Shown: one piece after another, positions 14,411 to 14,914 of the stretch
How the letters are laid out: each line of letters begins with the position of its first letter
Numbering within the stretch: the first letter of the stretch is position 1
Assembly (NCBI GenBank): GCA_905235315.1
Contig: CAJOLG010000020.1
Location: 1-14,914, forward strand
Origin: an uncultured Solobacterium sp.
GTDB taxonomy: Bacteria; Bacillota_I; Bacilli_A; Erysipelotrichales; Erysipelotrichaceae
Length of the DNA: 14,914 bases
Direction: 5' to 3'
Position numbers and translations under genes: made by a program
Notes under the pieces: generated by a model
Told to the model about the DNA's origin: nothing
Databases searched by the model: none
What the model saw: the letters and a program-made list of their open reading frames with translations, nothing else

Positions 14411-14914
14411 TTGTCATTGTTTTTCAGGAAAGAGGCAATTCGGTCCATGGCTTTGCGTATTTCTTCTTCGCTGATTGCATAAGAAAGACGTATACACGAA
14501 GGACATCCGAACGCCGAACCGGGCACAACCGCCACGTGCGCTTCTTCCAACAAGCGTTCCGCCACTTCGTCTCCCGTTCCCCAAGCACTCACGTCCGGGA
14601 AGATATAGAAAGCCCCCTGCGGTTTATGGAACTTCATTCCTTCAATGTCCTGCGCGAGCGAACAAATGAGCTCCCGCCGTTTGGCGAAGACCTGTCTCAT
14701 TTCTTCCACGCACTCCTTCGTCCCTGTGAGCGCCGCTTCCGCCGCTTTCTGCGCGATCATGGTAGCGCATGTGATCTGTTGCCCTTGCAGACGGATACAC
14801 GCATTGACAAAGGCTTTGTTTTTCGACATGAGCCATCCGATCCGATAGCCCGTCATAGCATAGGCCTTACTTACTCCGTTGATAATGACAAGGCGTTCCG
14901 CCAGATCGGAGAAA
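14407..14914 (-). CDS. Class I aminotransferase, aspartate aminotransferase type (C-terminal part)
   Basis: The frame is open from the right edge to the stop at 14407, giving about 169 residues. It includes VSKAYAMTGYRIGW, in which Lys (14866-14868) is the residue that binds pyridoxal phosphate, and the C-terminal SCIRLSYAISEEEIRKAM, whose Arg binds the substrate carboxylate. This matches the fold-type I, class I/II aminotransferases, most like bacterial aspartate aminotransferases of about 395 residues, so roughly the N-terminal 225 are outside the window. An internal ATG at 14856 is not the start. The enzyme swaps amino groups between an amino acid and a keto acid in the cytoplasm. It shares ATGA with the FNT gene downstream. 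Confidence 0.9.
   Translation of the reverse strand, partial: FSDLAERLVIINGVSKAYAMTGYRIGWLMSKNKAFVNACIRLQGQQITCATMIAQKAAEAALTGTKECVEEMRQVFAKRRELICSLAQDIEGMKFHKPQGAFYIFPDVSAWGTGDEVAERLLEEAHVAVVPGSAFGCPSCIRLSYAISEEEIRKAMDRIASFLKNNDK

Overview
The window appears to join two unrelated bacterial genomes. Positions 1 to about 7,610 look like a Bacillota chromosome, probably Erysipelotrichia or a relative. Its genes have clear Shine-Dalgarno sites, it carries an ileS T-box leader, and it holds the Gram-positive cell-division tail sepF-ylmH-divIVA-ileS. Positions from about 7,634 to 14,914 look like Bacteroidota, probably Bacteroidales. No gene there has a Shine-Dalgarno site, three promoters fit TTTG/TTG-N20-TAnnTTTG, and the order rplM-rpsI-rpsB-tsf is typical. 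The two halves meet inside one open reading frame (7261..7788 minus), where a Bacteroidota signal peptide runs into the SepF domain through a run of Glu codons. The simplest reading is a metagenome assembly misjoin at a purine-rich repeat, not a real fusion protein.

Left half: a partial AI-2E-family membrane transporter (minus) diverges from metK (plus). The metK leader can fold into a compact three-way-junction RNA with a possible Shine-Dalgarno switch. metK is followed by an endonuclease/exonuclease/phosphatase-family gene and a hairpin terminator. Convergent to it is ileS (minus), with its own terminator and a tRNA-Ile T-box upstream. Then come divIVA, ylmH and the 3' part of sepF. ylmG, often found in this cluster, is absent between sepF and ylmH.

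Right half: the minus strand carries rplM-rpsI, a 262-base structured leader, rpsB, tsf and an AsmA-like (DUF748-type) envelope protein, followed by a terminator. After that, a promoter drives the beginning of a secreted protein that is cut at the junction. Divergent to rplM is an unrecognised plus-strand gene. Its last 64 codons overlap antisense with a short formate/nitrite-transporter-family gene, which is itself coupled by ATGA to a partial class I aminotransferase at the right edge.

The best leads are the chimeric junction, the metK leader RNA, the HAGT variant of the HIGH motif in IleRS, the nested inverted repeats before rpsB, and the possible frameshift in the unknown gene at 13214. 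No mobile element, CRISPR array, tRNA or rRNA was seen.
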